In this document: positions 8,499-16,265 of the stretch, piece after piece
Layout of the letters: every line of letters starts with the position of its first letter
How positions within the stretch are numbered: the first letter of the stretch is position 1
Assembly: GCA_015066105.1 (NCBI GenBank)
Contig: SVOY01000007.1
Coordinates: forward strand, 56,817 to 120,816
Origin: Oscillospiraceae bacterium
GTDB taxonomy: Bacteria > Bacillota > Clostridia > Oscillospirales > Acutalibacteraceae
DNA length: 64,000 nt
Reading direction: 5' to 3'
Translations under genes and position numbers: made by a program
The notes under the pieces: generated by a model
Seen by the model: only the letters and a program-made list of their open reading frames with translations
Told to the model about the DNA's origin: nothing
Databases searched by the model: none

Positions 8499-8703
8499 AA
8501 ACATAAAAAGAGATAAAATAATTGCAAAAACAGTGGTTTTGCGATTTGTTCATTATGTGCATTTTTTATGCCCTTCTTTTTTCTTACTCATCTTAACTTT
8601 CTGTTTAAATAAAATTCACATTTCCTTGCTATACTATGCTATCGTGTAATAAAATGCGTTATTTTGACTTAAAATAGATAAATCTCATCTGGAGGTATGC
8701 TTC

Positions 8704-10452
8704 GTGATAAGACTTTTAAGCTATCTTAAAACTATTAAAAAGCCTGTTATTGCGGCAATGATTTTTGCAGTTATAAGTCAGCTCGGCAGTCTCGTTCTTC
8801 CGCTTATGATGTCTTCAATCATTAACGAGGGTATAGCAAACGGAGACATTGATTACATAAAAAATATGGGTCTCGGGATGATGGGCGTTTCGGCTCTTGC
8901 CGTAATAATCGCCTGCTTCAACAGCTACTATTCAAGCAAAACCGCAACCTTTTACGGAAAAATACTCCGCCGTGAGCTCTTTTTAAAGGTTGAAGGCCTT
9001 TCGCAAAGAGATATTGACGTTGTTGGCACCCCCTCACTTATCACCCGCTGCACCAATGACGTAAAGGTGCTTCAGGATTTCGTGCTTATGGGCCTTCGTA
9101 TGATTATTTCCGCACCCATTATGCTCGTCGGCGGCGTAATAATGGCCTTTGTTATGAACCCGGGCCTTGCAAGCATAATTTTCGGCGTGCTTCCCATTAT
9201 TGCCGTTGTTGTTGTGATTGTGCTCAAGGTGGTTATGCCCCTTTTCAGAAGAAGGCAGAAGCTCATTGACTCCATTAACCGCTTTATAAGAGAAAAGCTT
9301 TCGGGCATCCGTGTTATCCGTGCCTTTAACCGCACCGAATACGAGGATGAACGCTTTAATAAGCAGAACACGGTGCTTTCCTCACTTACCCTTAAATTCC
9401 AGCGGCTTATGTCGGTGCTTATTCCCGTATGCATCGTAATCATCATTGCCGCCCTTGATTTACTCATCATTTTTGCGGCGAAAAACCTTGATAAAATGGA
9501 TATTGTAACTCAGCGTGAGGATTTGCTCAACGCAATCGGTAACCTGCAGGCCTTTGTAATCTATATGGTTATGATTGTCTTTTCCGTTACTATGGCGGCG
9601 GCAATGTTTGTCATCGTGCCGAGAGCACGCATTTCCGCAAAGCGTATTATTGAGGTTCTTGACCTTGAAGCAACAATAGCCGAGCCCGAAAAGCCTCAGA
9701 CTGTTGACGAAAGCAGAAGGGGAGAGGTCGAATTCAGAAACGTCACCTTCCGCTACCTTGAAAGTGAGGAGCCCATACTTTCCGATGTTTCCTTTGTTGC
9801 CGAGAAAAACAAGGTTACCGCAATTATCGGCTGTACGGGCAGCGGCAAGTCAAGCCTTGTTAACCTTATTCCCCGTTTTTACGATGTGAATGACGGTCAG
9901 GTGCTTTTTGACGGCGTTGACGTAAGAGAGCTTTCTCAGAAGGATTTGCGCTCAAGAATCGGCTATATTCCTCAGAAAGCCTTCCTTTTCAGCGGCACCG
10001 TTGAGGATAACCTCCGCTACGGTGACAGTGAGGCAAGCGAACAGGAGCTTGAAAAGGCACTTGAAATTGCTCAGTGTGACTTTGTTTCAGAACTCGAGGG
10101 CGGTATGAAGGCCTTTGTCAGCCAGAATGCAACCAACTTCTCGGGTGGACAGAAGCAGCGCCTTTCCATTGCAAGGGCCCTTGCAAGAAAGGCTGAGGTC
10201 TACATCTTTGACGACAGCTTTTCGGCTCTTGACTTCAAGACCGATGCGGCCTTGCGTAAGGCTATAAGAGAAAACCTTGATGCAACGGTTATTATTGTTG
10301 CTCAGCGCGTGGGTACAATCCTTGACGCCGATAAAATCATTGTGCTTGAGGGCGGCAAGGTTGTAGGCAGCGGCAGACACGCCGAGCTTATTGAGACCTG
10401 CGACGTTTACAAGGAAATCTATTCATCACAGATAACAGAGGAGGATGCATAA
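8704..10452 (+). CDS. ABC exporter half-transporter, degenerate subunit
   Basis: First half of a heterodimeric type IV ABC exporter (multidrug or lipid type). The 582-aa product has six membrane helices in residues ~15-310 and an ATPase domain from ~345. Walker A is GCTGSGKSS (~377) and the signature FSGGQKQR (~478). Walker B reads VYIFDDSFSALD, with Asp where the catalytic Glu belongs, and the H-loop position holds Gln (VAQRVGTI). This subunit therefore supplies the degenerate ATP site, as in the TM287/288 and LmrCD classes. The GTG start is placed by GGAGG eight bases upstream. Its stop overlaps the partner's ATG by one base. Substrate cannot be told from sequence. Confidence 0.93.
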   Translation: MIRLLSYLKTIKKPVIAAMIFAVISQLGSLVLPLMMSSIINEGIANGDIDYIKNMGLGMMGVSALAVIIACFNSYYSSKTATFYGKILRRELFLKVEGLSQRDIDVVGTPSLITRCTNDVKVLQDFVLMGLRMIISAPIMLVGGVIMAFVMNPGLASIIFGVLPIIAVVVVIVLKVVMPLFRRRQKLIDSINRFIREKLSGIRVIRAFNRTEYEDERFNKQNTVLSSLTLKFQRLMSVLIPVCIVIIIAALDLLIIFAAKNLDKMDIVTQREDLLNAIGNLQAFVIYMVMIVFSVTMAAAMFVIVPRARISAKRIIEVLDLEATIAEPEKPQTVDESRRGEVEFRNVTFRYLESEEPILSDVSFVAEKNKVTAIIGCTGSGKSSLVNLIPRFYDVNDGQVLFDGVDVRELSQKDLRSRIGYIPQKAFLFSGTVEDNLRYGDSEASEQELEKALEIAQCDFVSELEGGMKAFVSQNATNFSGGQKQRLSIARALARKAEVYIFDDSFSALDFKTDAALRKAIRENLDATVIIVAQRVGTILDADKIIVLEGGKVVGSGRHAELIETCDVYKEIYSSQITEEDA

Positions 10453-12296
10453 TGAAAAAAGAAAACTCCTCCAAAAGGACAGCCATAAAGGACAGATACT
10501 CTGCCTACCGCGATTCGAGAAGAAGCGAAAAGGAAAGGCCTAAAAAAATGCTTCCCACAGCCGGTAAGCTTATTGCCCTTTTAAAGGGCCGTGAGGTCGC
10601 CATTATATTCACCGTTTTATGTGCGGCGGGTGCCTCGCTGCTTACAATTCTCGGGCCGAGATATCTCGGCAGCATCATTGACGTGCTCAACGAGCAGGTG
10701 CAGCACAAGCTCAGCACGGGCAGTATGAATTTTGAGCCCGTTTACGGTATTCTCAAAACAATCCTTTTAATCTATATCGGCTCATCCGTTCTCAGCTTTT
10801 TACAGCATTACATTATCGCAGGCGTTGTGCAAAGGCTTATTACGGATATCCGTTACAGGTTCAACAAAAAGCTTTCAAGGCTGCCTCTTTCCTACTTTGA
10901 CAACCATAATACGGGTGATATCCTTTCGAGAATCACCAACGATATTGACAATATCAACAACACATTGCAGAACAACCTTATTCAGGTTATAACCTCTGTT
11001 GTTACCTTTGCGGGTGTTTTTGCAATTATGATGACTGAAAGCGTTTCGCTTTCAATCACAAGCCTTTCTCCCTTTCCCGTGTGCTTTGTTATTGCAATGG
11101 TAATACTGCGCTTTTCAAAGCATTATTTCCGCAAGCAGTGGAAGGAAACGGGCGACGTGAACGGCCATATTGAGGAAATGTTTACCGGCCACAGAATAGT
11201 AAAGGCCTTCGGCCATGAGGAAACTGCAATTGCCGAGTTTGACGAGCTTAACGAAAAGCTTTGCGAATCAAGCAGAAGGGCACAGTTCCTTTCCGGACTT
11301 TTAAGTCCGCTGATAAATTTTGCCAATAATGCAGGCTATGTAATAATCTGCGTAATCGGCGGTTATCTTATTTTAAAGGAAGAAGCAACCGTCGGTGACA
11401 TCACCGTGTTTATTACCTATTCAAAGCTTCTTATGCAGCCTATTACAGACCTCAGTAATATTGCAAACAATCTTCAGTCCTCTCTTGCAAGTGCCGAGCG
11501 AGTATTTGACCTGCTTGACGCCGAGGAGGAGGTTGAGGATACCGAAAAGGAGCTTTATCTTGAAAGCGGAGGAAGCGTGGAATTCAGAAGCGTTGACTTC
11601 TCCTATCTTCCCGACAAGCCTCTTATCAAGGATTTCAACCTTAAGGTAAACAAGGGCGACCTTGTTGCAATTGTAGGCCCCACCGGTGCGGGTAAAACTA
11701 CAATAGTCAATCTGCTTATGCGCTTTTATGAAATTCAGGGCGGCGATATTCTTATCGATGGCGTGAGCATAAAGGATATTTCAAGGGAAAACCTCAGAAA
11801 CATCTTCGGTATGGTGCTTCAGGACACCTGGCTTTTCAAGGGAACCCTCAGAGACAATATCTATTACGGCAGAAAGGATGCCACCGGGGAGGAGTTTGAA
11901 AACGCCGTTAAGGCGGCAAAGGTTGACAGCTTCATCGGCACTCTTACTGACGGATACGATACCGTAATTGAAGAGGGCGGCTCAAACCTTTCGGCAGGTC
12001 AGCGTCAGCTTATCACCATTGCAAGAGCAATCCTTGCCTCTCCCGATATCCTCATTCTTGACGAGGCCACCTCAAGCGTTGACACAAGAACGGAGCTTCA
12101 GATTCAGAGTGCAACCTACAACCTTATGCGGGGCCGTACAAACTTTGTTATTGCTCACAGGCTTTCAACAATCCGTGAGGCGGATACGATTATCGTAATG
12201 CGCGACGGCAGCATTGTTGAAACGGGTAATCACAGAGAGCTTCTTAAAAAGGACGGCTTTTACGCTGAGCTTTATAATTCGCAGTTTGCGAATTGA
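10452..12296 (+). CDS. ABC exporter half-transporter, catalytic subunit
   Basis: Second half of the heterodimeric exporter, 614 aa with a charged ~35-residue N-terminal cytoplasmic extension (KKENSSKRTAIKDRYSAYRD). Six membrane helices precede an ATPase domain with Walker A GPTGAGKTT (~408), a slightly non-canonical signature LSAGQRQ (~512), intact Walker B ILILDEATS (~536) and intact H-loop VIAHRLST (~567). The Ala-for-Gly signature combined with the partner's Asp-for-Glu Walker B builds one degenerate and one competent site. The last codons run into an AATTCGCA repeat that begins the IVP-flanking region, so the extreme C-terminus (SQFAN) may have been altered by that insertion. Confidence 0.93.
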   Translation: MKKENSSKRTAIKDRYSAYRDSRRSEKERPKKMLPTAGKLIALLKGREVAIIFTVLCAAGASLLTILGPRYLGSIIDVLNEQVQHKLSTGSMNFEPVYGILKTILLIYIGSSVLSFLQHYIIAGVVQRLITDIRYRFNKKLSRLPLSYFDNHNTGDILSRITNDIDNINNTLQNNLIQVITSVVTFAGVFAIMMTESVSLSITSLSPFPVCFVIAMVILRFSKHYFRKQWKETGDVNGHIEEMFTGHRIVKAFGHEETAIAEFDELNEKLCESSRRAQFLSGLLSPLINFANNAGYVIICVIGGYLILKEEATVGDITVFITYSKLLMQPITDLSNIANNLQSSLASAERVFDLLDAEEEVEDTEKELYLESGGSVEFRSVDFSYLPDKPLIKDFNLKVNKGDLVAIVGPTGAGKTTIVNLLMRFYEIQGGDILIDGVSIKDISRENLRNIFGMVLQDTWLFKGTLRDNIYYGRKDATGEEFENAVKAAKVDSFIGTLTDGYDTVIEEGGSNLSAGQRQLITIARAILASPDILILDEATSSVDTRTELQIQSATYNLMRGRTNFVIAHRLSTIREADTIIVMRDGSIVETGNHRELLKKDGFYAELYNSQFAN

Positions 12297-12305
12297 TTTA
12301 ATTCG

Positions 12306-12335
12306 CAATTCGCAATGCGTAATGCGCAATCGCGG
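12306..12335 (+). repeat. left inverted repeat flanking IVP-like gene
   Basis: This 30-bp segment is the reverse complement of 12790-12812, except for a 7-base insertion (GTAATGC) in this arm. The shared arm is 23 bp and ends in CAATCGCGG. Together the two arms frame the four-helix-bundle gene, as the ends of a small mobile unit would. Confidence 0.75.
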
Positions 12336-12389
12336 ATGAATAGAATTAAAGCGGAAGGTTGATTGTCCGCCAAGTAAGAGAGGATTAAA

Positions 12390-12740
12390 ATGAAGCAGGA
12401 AAATATTATTCTGGATAAAAGCAAAAGATTTGCATTGAGGATAATCAAGCTTTATAAATATATGATTTCTGAGCATAAGGAGTATGTTTTATCTAAACAG
12501 ATACTTCGTTCAGGAACAAGTGTCGGAGCTAATGTGCGCGAAGCTGTAAGAGGACAAAGTACAGCTGATTTTTATGCGAAATTCAACATTGCTCTTAAAG
12601 AAGCTGAAGAAACATTATATTGGCTTGAACTTTTACATGAAAGCGGATATATTGAAACAACTCATTTTACAGATATATACGAAGATTGTAAAGAAATTAC
12701 TAAAATACTTATGGCTATAACCAAAAAGCAAAAATCGTGA
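12390..12740 (+). CDS. four-helix-bundle protein (IVP/S23 family)
   Basis: A 116-aa protein of the 23S rRNA intervening-sequence (IVP, S23) four-helix-bundle family. It is recognisable by the pattern LSKQILRSGTSVGANVREA and by DFYAKFNIALKEAEETLYWL. These proteins form pentameric bundles and often sit inside 23S rRNA insertions or beside mobile elements; Avd of diversity-generating retroelements is related. Their biochemical role is unsettled. Here it stands alone between the ABC exporter and a peptidase gene, framed by inverted repeats (12306-12335 and 12790-12812). It has AT-rich codon use (ATT, TTA, GAA) unlike the CTT/GCC-rich neighbours, which suggests recent arrival. Ribosome site AGAGAGG lies eight bases before the ATG. 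No reverse transcriptase or rRNA is nearby. Confidence 0.88.
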   Translation: MKQENIILDKSKRFALRIIKLYKYMISEHKEYVLSKQILRSGTSVGANVREAVRGQSTADFYAKFNIALKEAEETLYWLELLHESGYIETTHFTDIYEDCKEITKILMAITKKQKS

Positions 12741-12789
12741 GTCGTAACCTGATGGGCGGGAAGTAGCTTGTAATTTATTGCTATGCTTT

Positions 12790-12812
12790 CCGCGATTGCG
12801 CATTGCGAATTG
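12790..12812 (-). repeat. right inverted repeat flanking IVP-like gene
   Basis: CCGCGATTGCGCATTGCGAATTG is given here as positions 12790-12812; its reverse complement matches the left arm at 12306-12335 apart from a 7-base insertion there. It ends 13 bases before the peptidase ATG, so the element has moved into the gap just upstream of that gene. Confidence 0.75.
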
Positions 12813-12825
12813 AAACGGAGTTTCT

Positions 12826-14088
12826 ATGAAAACAATTATTCTGCCCAATAAAATCCGCGTATTTTTTGCTCCCGACGAGCGGCTTCGCTCCGCTACGGTG
12901 GGGGTCTGGGTGAGTGCGGGCTGCAGGAATGAAAATGCCGATAATAACGGCATTTCTCATTTTATTGAGCACATTGTTTTCAAGGGCTCGGAAAAACGCA
13001 GCGGCTTTGAAATCGCCGAGGGTATGGATGAAATCGGTGCCTCGGTGAATGCTTATACAACTAAGGAGTACACCTTTTTTTACACAAAGGCCCTTGATTA
13101 CCGCATACTTACGGCGGCGGATATTCTTTTTGATATGCTCACCTGTCCGCGCCTTGACGAAAAGGACATTGAAACGGAAAAGGGCGTAATTTACGAGGAA
13201 ATTTCAATGTGTGAGGATGACCCCTCAGACGTTTGCTATGAGCTCAACGAGCACGTGCTTTTCGGCGGCGACAATCTCAGCCGTGAAATTTTAGGCTCGG
13301 CAGAAAGCGTAAAGGGCATTACAAAGGAAAAAATCCTTTCTTATATGAATAATCATTACGTGGGCGAAAATATTGTTATAGGTGTGGGCGGAAGCTTTGA
13401 TGAGGCTGAAATGCTTGAAAAAATCAAGCAGTATTTTTCCTTCCTGCCTGCAAAGGGCGAGGGTGCGCCCGAAGGTCAGCTGCCCTTTAACAGCGGCTTC
13501 GCCTTGAAGCAGATGCCCACAGAGCAGACACACATTATGCTCACCTTTCCCGGTGTGCCCATAAGCCATGAGGATTTGTACTCCCTTCAGGTGTGCACCT
13601 TTATTCTCGGCACGGGCACGTCCTCAATGCTCAATCAGCGCATCCGTGAGGAGCTTGGCCTTGTTTACAGCATTGACTGCTGGCTCGGCCGCTACGTCAG
13701 GGGAGGATATACGGCAGTTTCAATGAGCCTTGTGCCTAAAAGCGAAAAAAGAGCCATTGGGGAAACGGTAGGCATTATACGTGCTTTTCCCGAAGCAATA
13801 ACCGAGCGCAGAGTTGAAATTGCAAAGGAAAAGCTGATTTCAAGCCTCATAATGTCACGCGAGCAGCCTCAGAGCAAGTTTTCGGCCGTAGGCTATAACA
13901 CTCTGCTTTTGGGCAGGGTGATTGAGGATGACGATATTATAAGAGATATAAAAAGTGTCAGCGTAGAGGACGTTAAAAGGGTTTACGCAAAATACTTTAT
14001 GTTTGAAAATATGCTTTTCACTGCCGTAGGCAAGGTCAAGAGCGAGGAAGAATACAAAAACATCTTAGAGGGTGCTTACAATGAATGA
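12826..14088 (+). CDS. M16 family zinc peptidase
   Basis: A single-domain M16 (pitrilysin/mitochondrial processing peptidase beta type) zinc metallopeptidase of 420 aa, related to Bacillus YmxG/MlpA. The inverted zinc motif HFIEH is at residues 45-49, and the third ligand Glu lies in the EEISM region (about 125). It has no signal peptide, so it is probably cytoplasmic. The C-terminal half carries the R/Y-containing region found in processing peptidases (FILGTGTSSMLNQRIREELGL). The ATG follows ACGGAG. It overlaps proB, so the three genes peptidase-proB-proA likely form one transcript. The target protein is unknown. Confidence 0.92.
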   Translation: MKTIILPNKIRVFFAPDERLRSATVGVWVSAGCRNENADNNGISHFIEHIVFKGSEKRSGFEIAEGMDEIGASVNAYTTKEYTFFYTKALDYRILTAADILFDMLTCPRLDEKDIETEKGVIYEEISMCEDDPSDVCYELNEHVLFGGDNLSREILGSAESVKGITKEKILSYMNNHYVGENIVIGVGGSFDEAEMLEKIKQYFSFLPAKGEGAPEGQLPFNSGFALKQMPTEQTHIMLTFPGVPISHEDLYSLQVCTFILGTGTSSMLNQRIREELGLVYSIDCWLGRYVRGGYTAVSMSLVPKSEKRAIGETVGIIRAFPEAITERRVEIAKEKLISSLIMSREQPQSKFSAVGYNTLLLGRVIEDDDIIRDIKSVSVEDVKRVYAKYFMFENMLFTAVGKVKSEEEYKNILEGAYNE

Positions 14089-14872
14089 AATTAAAAATGC
14101 AAAGCGGTTGGTTGTAAAGGTGGGCACCTCCACCCTTACCCACGAAACGGGAAAAATAAATATCAGAAGAATGGTCAAGCTCTGCTCCGTGCTTGCCGAT
14201 TTACATAACAGCGGCAGAGAGGTTATTCTCGTAACCTCGGGTGCAATAGGTGTAGGCGTGGGTAAGCTCGGCCTTAAGGAAAGACCCAAGGATATTCCCG
14301 GCAGGCAGGCGGCGGCTACCGTAGGCCAATGCGAGCTTATGTTTATGTATGACAAATACTTCGGTGAAAACGGAGTGAAAACGGGTCAGCTTCTCATCAC
14401 AAAAAGCGATATAGAAAACGAAAAGAGAAGAACAAACCTTGAAAACACCTTCCTTAAGCTTTTTGAATATGAGGCAGTGCCTATTGTAAATGAAAATGAC
14501 AGCGTTGCAACAGAGGAAATAGTTTACGGTGACAACGACTCCCTTTCAGCCATTGTTGCAAGGCTTGTAAAGGCAGATGCCCTTATCATTCTTTCGGACA
14601 TTGACGGGCTTTATGACGATAATCCCAACGAAAACCCCGATGCAAGGCTTATTCCCGTTGTAAGAGAAATCAATGAGGATATAATCTCTCTTTGCGGCGG
14701 TGCAGGCACCGACAGAGGTACGGGCGGAATGCTGACGAAAATCCATGCCGCAGAAATTGCAACGGGTGCGGGAATTCCCACGGTTATTATGAACGGTACC
14801 GCTCCTCAGGATATATATAAGCTCATTGACGGCCACAGCGTGGGCACGGTGTTTACCGTTGGGCGACAGTAA
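14081..14872 (+). CDS. proB: glutamate 5-kinase
   Basis: ProB phosphorylates L-glutamate to gamma-glutamyl phosphate, the first committed step of proline synthesis. The 263-aa product contains the amino-acid-kinase core: KVGTSTLTHETGKI at the N-terminus, LVTSGAIGVG, NENDSVATEE and GTGGMLTKIHAAE. It lacks the C-terminal PUA domain present in longer enzymes such as that of E. coli, which is common in Firmicutes. The ATG at 14081 is preferred over the GTG at 14072 because GAGGG lies eight bases upstream. It overlaps the end of the peptidase gene and is followed by proA after 16 bases. No proC is visible in this window. Confidence 0.95.
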   Translation: MNEIKNAKRLVVKVGTSTLTHETGKINIRRMVKLCSVLADLHNSGREVILVTSGAIGVGVGKLGLKERPKDIPGRQAAATVGQCELMFMYDKYFGENGVKTGQLLITKSDIENEKRRTNLENTFLKLFEYEAVPIVNENDSVATEEIVYGDNDSLSAIVARLVKADALIILSDIDGLYDDNPNENPDARLIPVVREINEDIISLCGGAGTDRGTGGMLTKIHAAEIATGAGIPTVIMNGTAPQDIYKLIDGHSVGTVFTVGRQ

Positions 14873-14888
14873 GCAGAGGTGATAAATT

Positions 14889-16127
14889 ATGTTAACTCAG
14901 ATAGGTAAAAATGCAAAAAAGGCAGAGCGTGTGCTTATGACGGCTCCCCTTGTTTTACGCAACAGAGCACTTGGCGAAATTGCCCGTGCACTGAGAGAGA
15001 GCTGCGCTTACATAACGGCTGAAAACGGCAAGGATATTGAAAATGCAAGGGCAAAGGGTATGAGCGCGTCAATGCTTGACAGACTTTCTCTTGACGAAAA
15101 GAGGATTGAGGCAATCGCCTCGGCGGTGGAAAGCATAATTGCTCTTCCCGACCCTCTGGGCAGAGTGCTTTCCGGCGGGGTGAGACCCAACGGAATGAAA
15201 ATTGAAAAGGTCAGCGTGCCCCTCGGTGTTATTGCCGTAATTTTTGAGGCAAGACCCAACGTTACCGTTGATGCGGCGGCACTTTGTCTCAAGTCGGGCA
15301 ACACGGTAATTCTCCGCGGCGGCAAGGAGGCAATCTGCTCCAACAAGGCAATGGCCTCGGTTATGCGTGGAGCACTTGCAAAAGCCGGGCTTCCCGAGGA
15401 CTGTATTCAGCTTGTTGAGGATACAACAAGAGAATCCGCTACGGCCCTTATGAAAATGAACTCCTATGTAGACGTGCTTATTCCGCGCGGCGGCGCGGGT
15501 CTTATCAGTGCCTGTGTTCAGAATTCAACGGTGCCCGTTATTGAAACGGGTACGGGCAACTGCCACATTTACATTGACAAGGATGCGGACGTGAAAAAGG
15601 CGGTAAGCATTGTCAACAACGCAAAAACCTCAAGGCCTTCCGTCTGCAATGCCTGCGAAAGCCTTGTTGTGCACTCAGCGGTGGCTGAAGAGATTCTGCC
15701 GCTTATCAAAAAGGCTCTTGATGAAAAGAATGTGATAATTCACGGCGACGAAAAATGCGCCGAAATTATACAGGACGTTGTCCCCGCAACGCAGGAGGAC
15801 TATGCAAGGGAATATCTCGGCTACGAAATCAGCGTTAAGGTCGTTTCCGGTATTGAGGAGGCTATTGACCATATTATGCAGTATTCCTCGGGCCACAGCG
15901 AATGTATCGTAACGGAAAATTACACTGCTGCAAACCTCTTTACCGCAGGTGTTGATGCGGCGGCGGTTTACGTCAATGCCTCAACAAGGTTTACCGACGG
16001 CGGTGAATTCGGCTTCGGTGCCGAAATCGGCATTTCCACTCAGAAGCTCCACGCAAGAGGCCCACTCGGTCTGCCTGAGCTTACAACGGTCAAATATATT
16101 ATTACCGGTGACGGACAGATAAGATAA
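14889..16127 (+). CDS. proA: gamma-glutamyl phosphate reductase
   Basis: ProA reduces gamma-glutamyl phosphate with NADPH to glutamate semialdehyde, the second step of proline synthesis. The 412-aa product has the aldehyde-dehydrogenase-like fold. Landmarks are FEARPNVTVDAAALC, the catalytic-Cys region SRPSVCNACE and TRFTDGGEFGFGAEIGIST near the C-terminus. Length is normal. Ribosome site AGAGGTG precedes the ATG. ProA and ProB are known to channel the labile phosphate, consistent with their adjacency. No terminator-like hairpin is obvious after the stop; the next gene has its own promoter. Confidence 0.97.
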   Translation: MLTQIGKNAKKAERVLMTAPLVLRNRALGEIARALRESCAYITAENGKDIENARAKGMSASMLDRLSLDEKRIEAIASAVESIIALPDPLGRVLSGGVRPNGMKIEKVSVPLGVIAVIFEARPNVTVDAAALCLKSGNTVILRGGKEAICSNKAMASVMRGALAKAGLPEDCIQLVEDTTRESATALMKMNSYVDVLIPRGGAGLISACVQNSTVPVIETGTGNCHIYIDKDADVKKAVSIVNNAKTSRPSVCNACESLVVHSAVAEEILPLIKKALDEKNVIIHGDEKCAEIIQDVVPATQEDYAREYLGYEISVKVVSGIEEAIDHIMQYSSGHSECIVTENYTAANLFTAGVDAAAVYVNASTRFTDGGEFGFGAEIGISTQKLHARGPLGLPELTTVKYIITGDGQIR

Positions 16128-16152
16128 TTTTAAGTCTGCAGAGTAATTTTGC

Positions 16153-16181
16153 TTGACTTTTGGCGCTTTTTGGAGTATAGT
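16153..16181 (+). promoter_or_regulatory. promoter of secreted InlB-like protein
   Basis: TTGACT and TATAGT are separated by 17 bases. The surrounding GCTTGACTTTT followed by GC-TTTTT is shared with the promoters at 5108 and 6322, all three driving secreted proteins. Confidence 0.75.
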
Positions 16182-16265
16182 TAAACTAACAATAGGGTTA
16201 TTGTAGGATAACTCTGTAAATTTACATTTGAATGAGGCTCACGCCAATTTTAAGGAGGTAAAATA

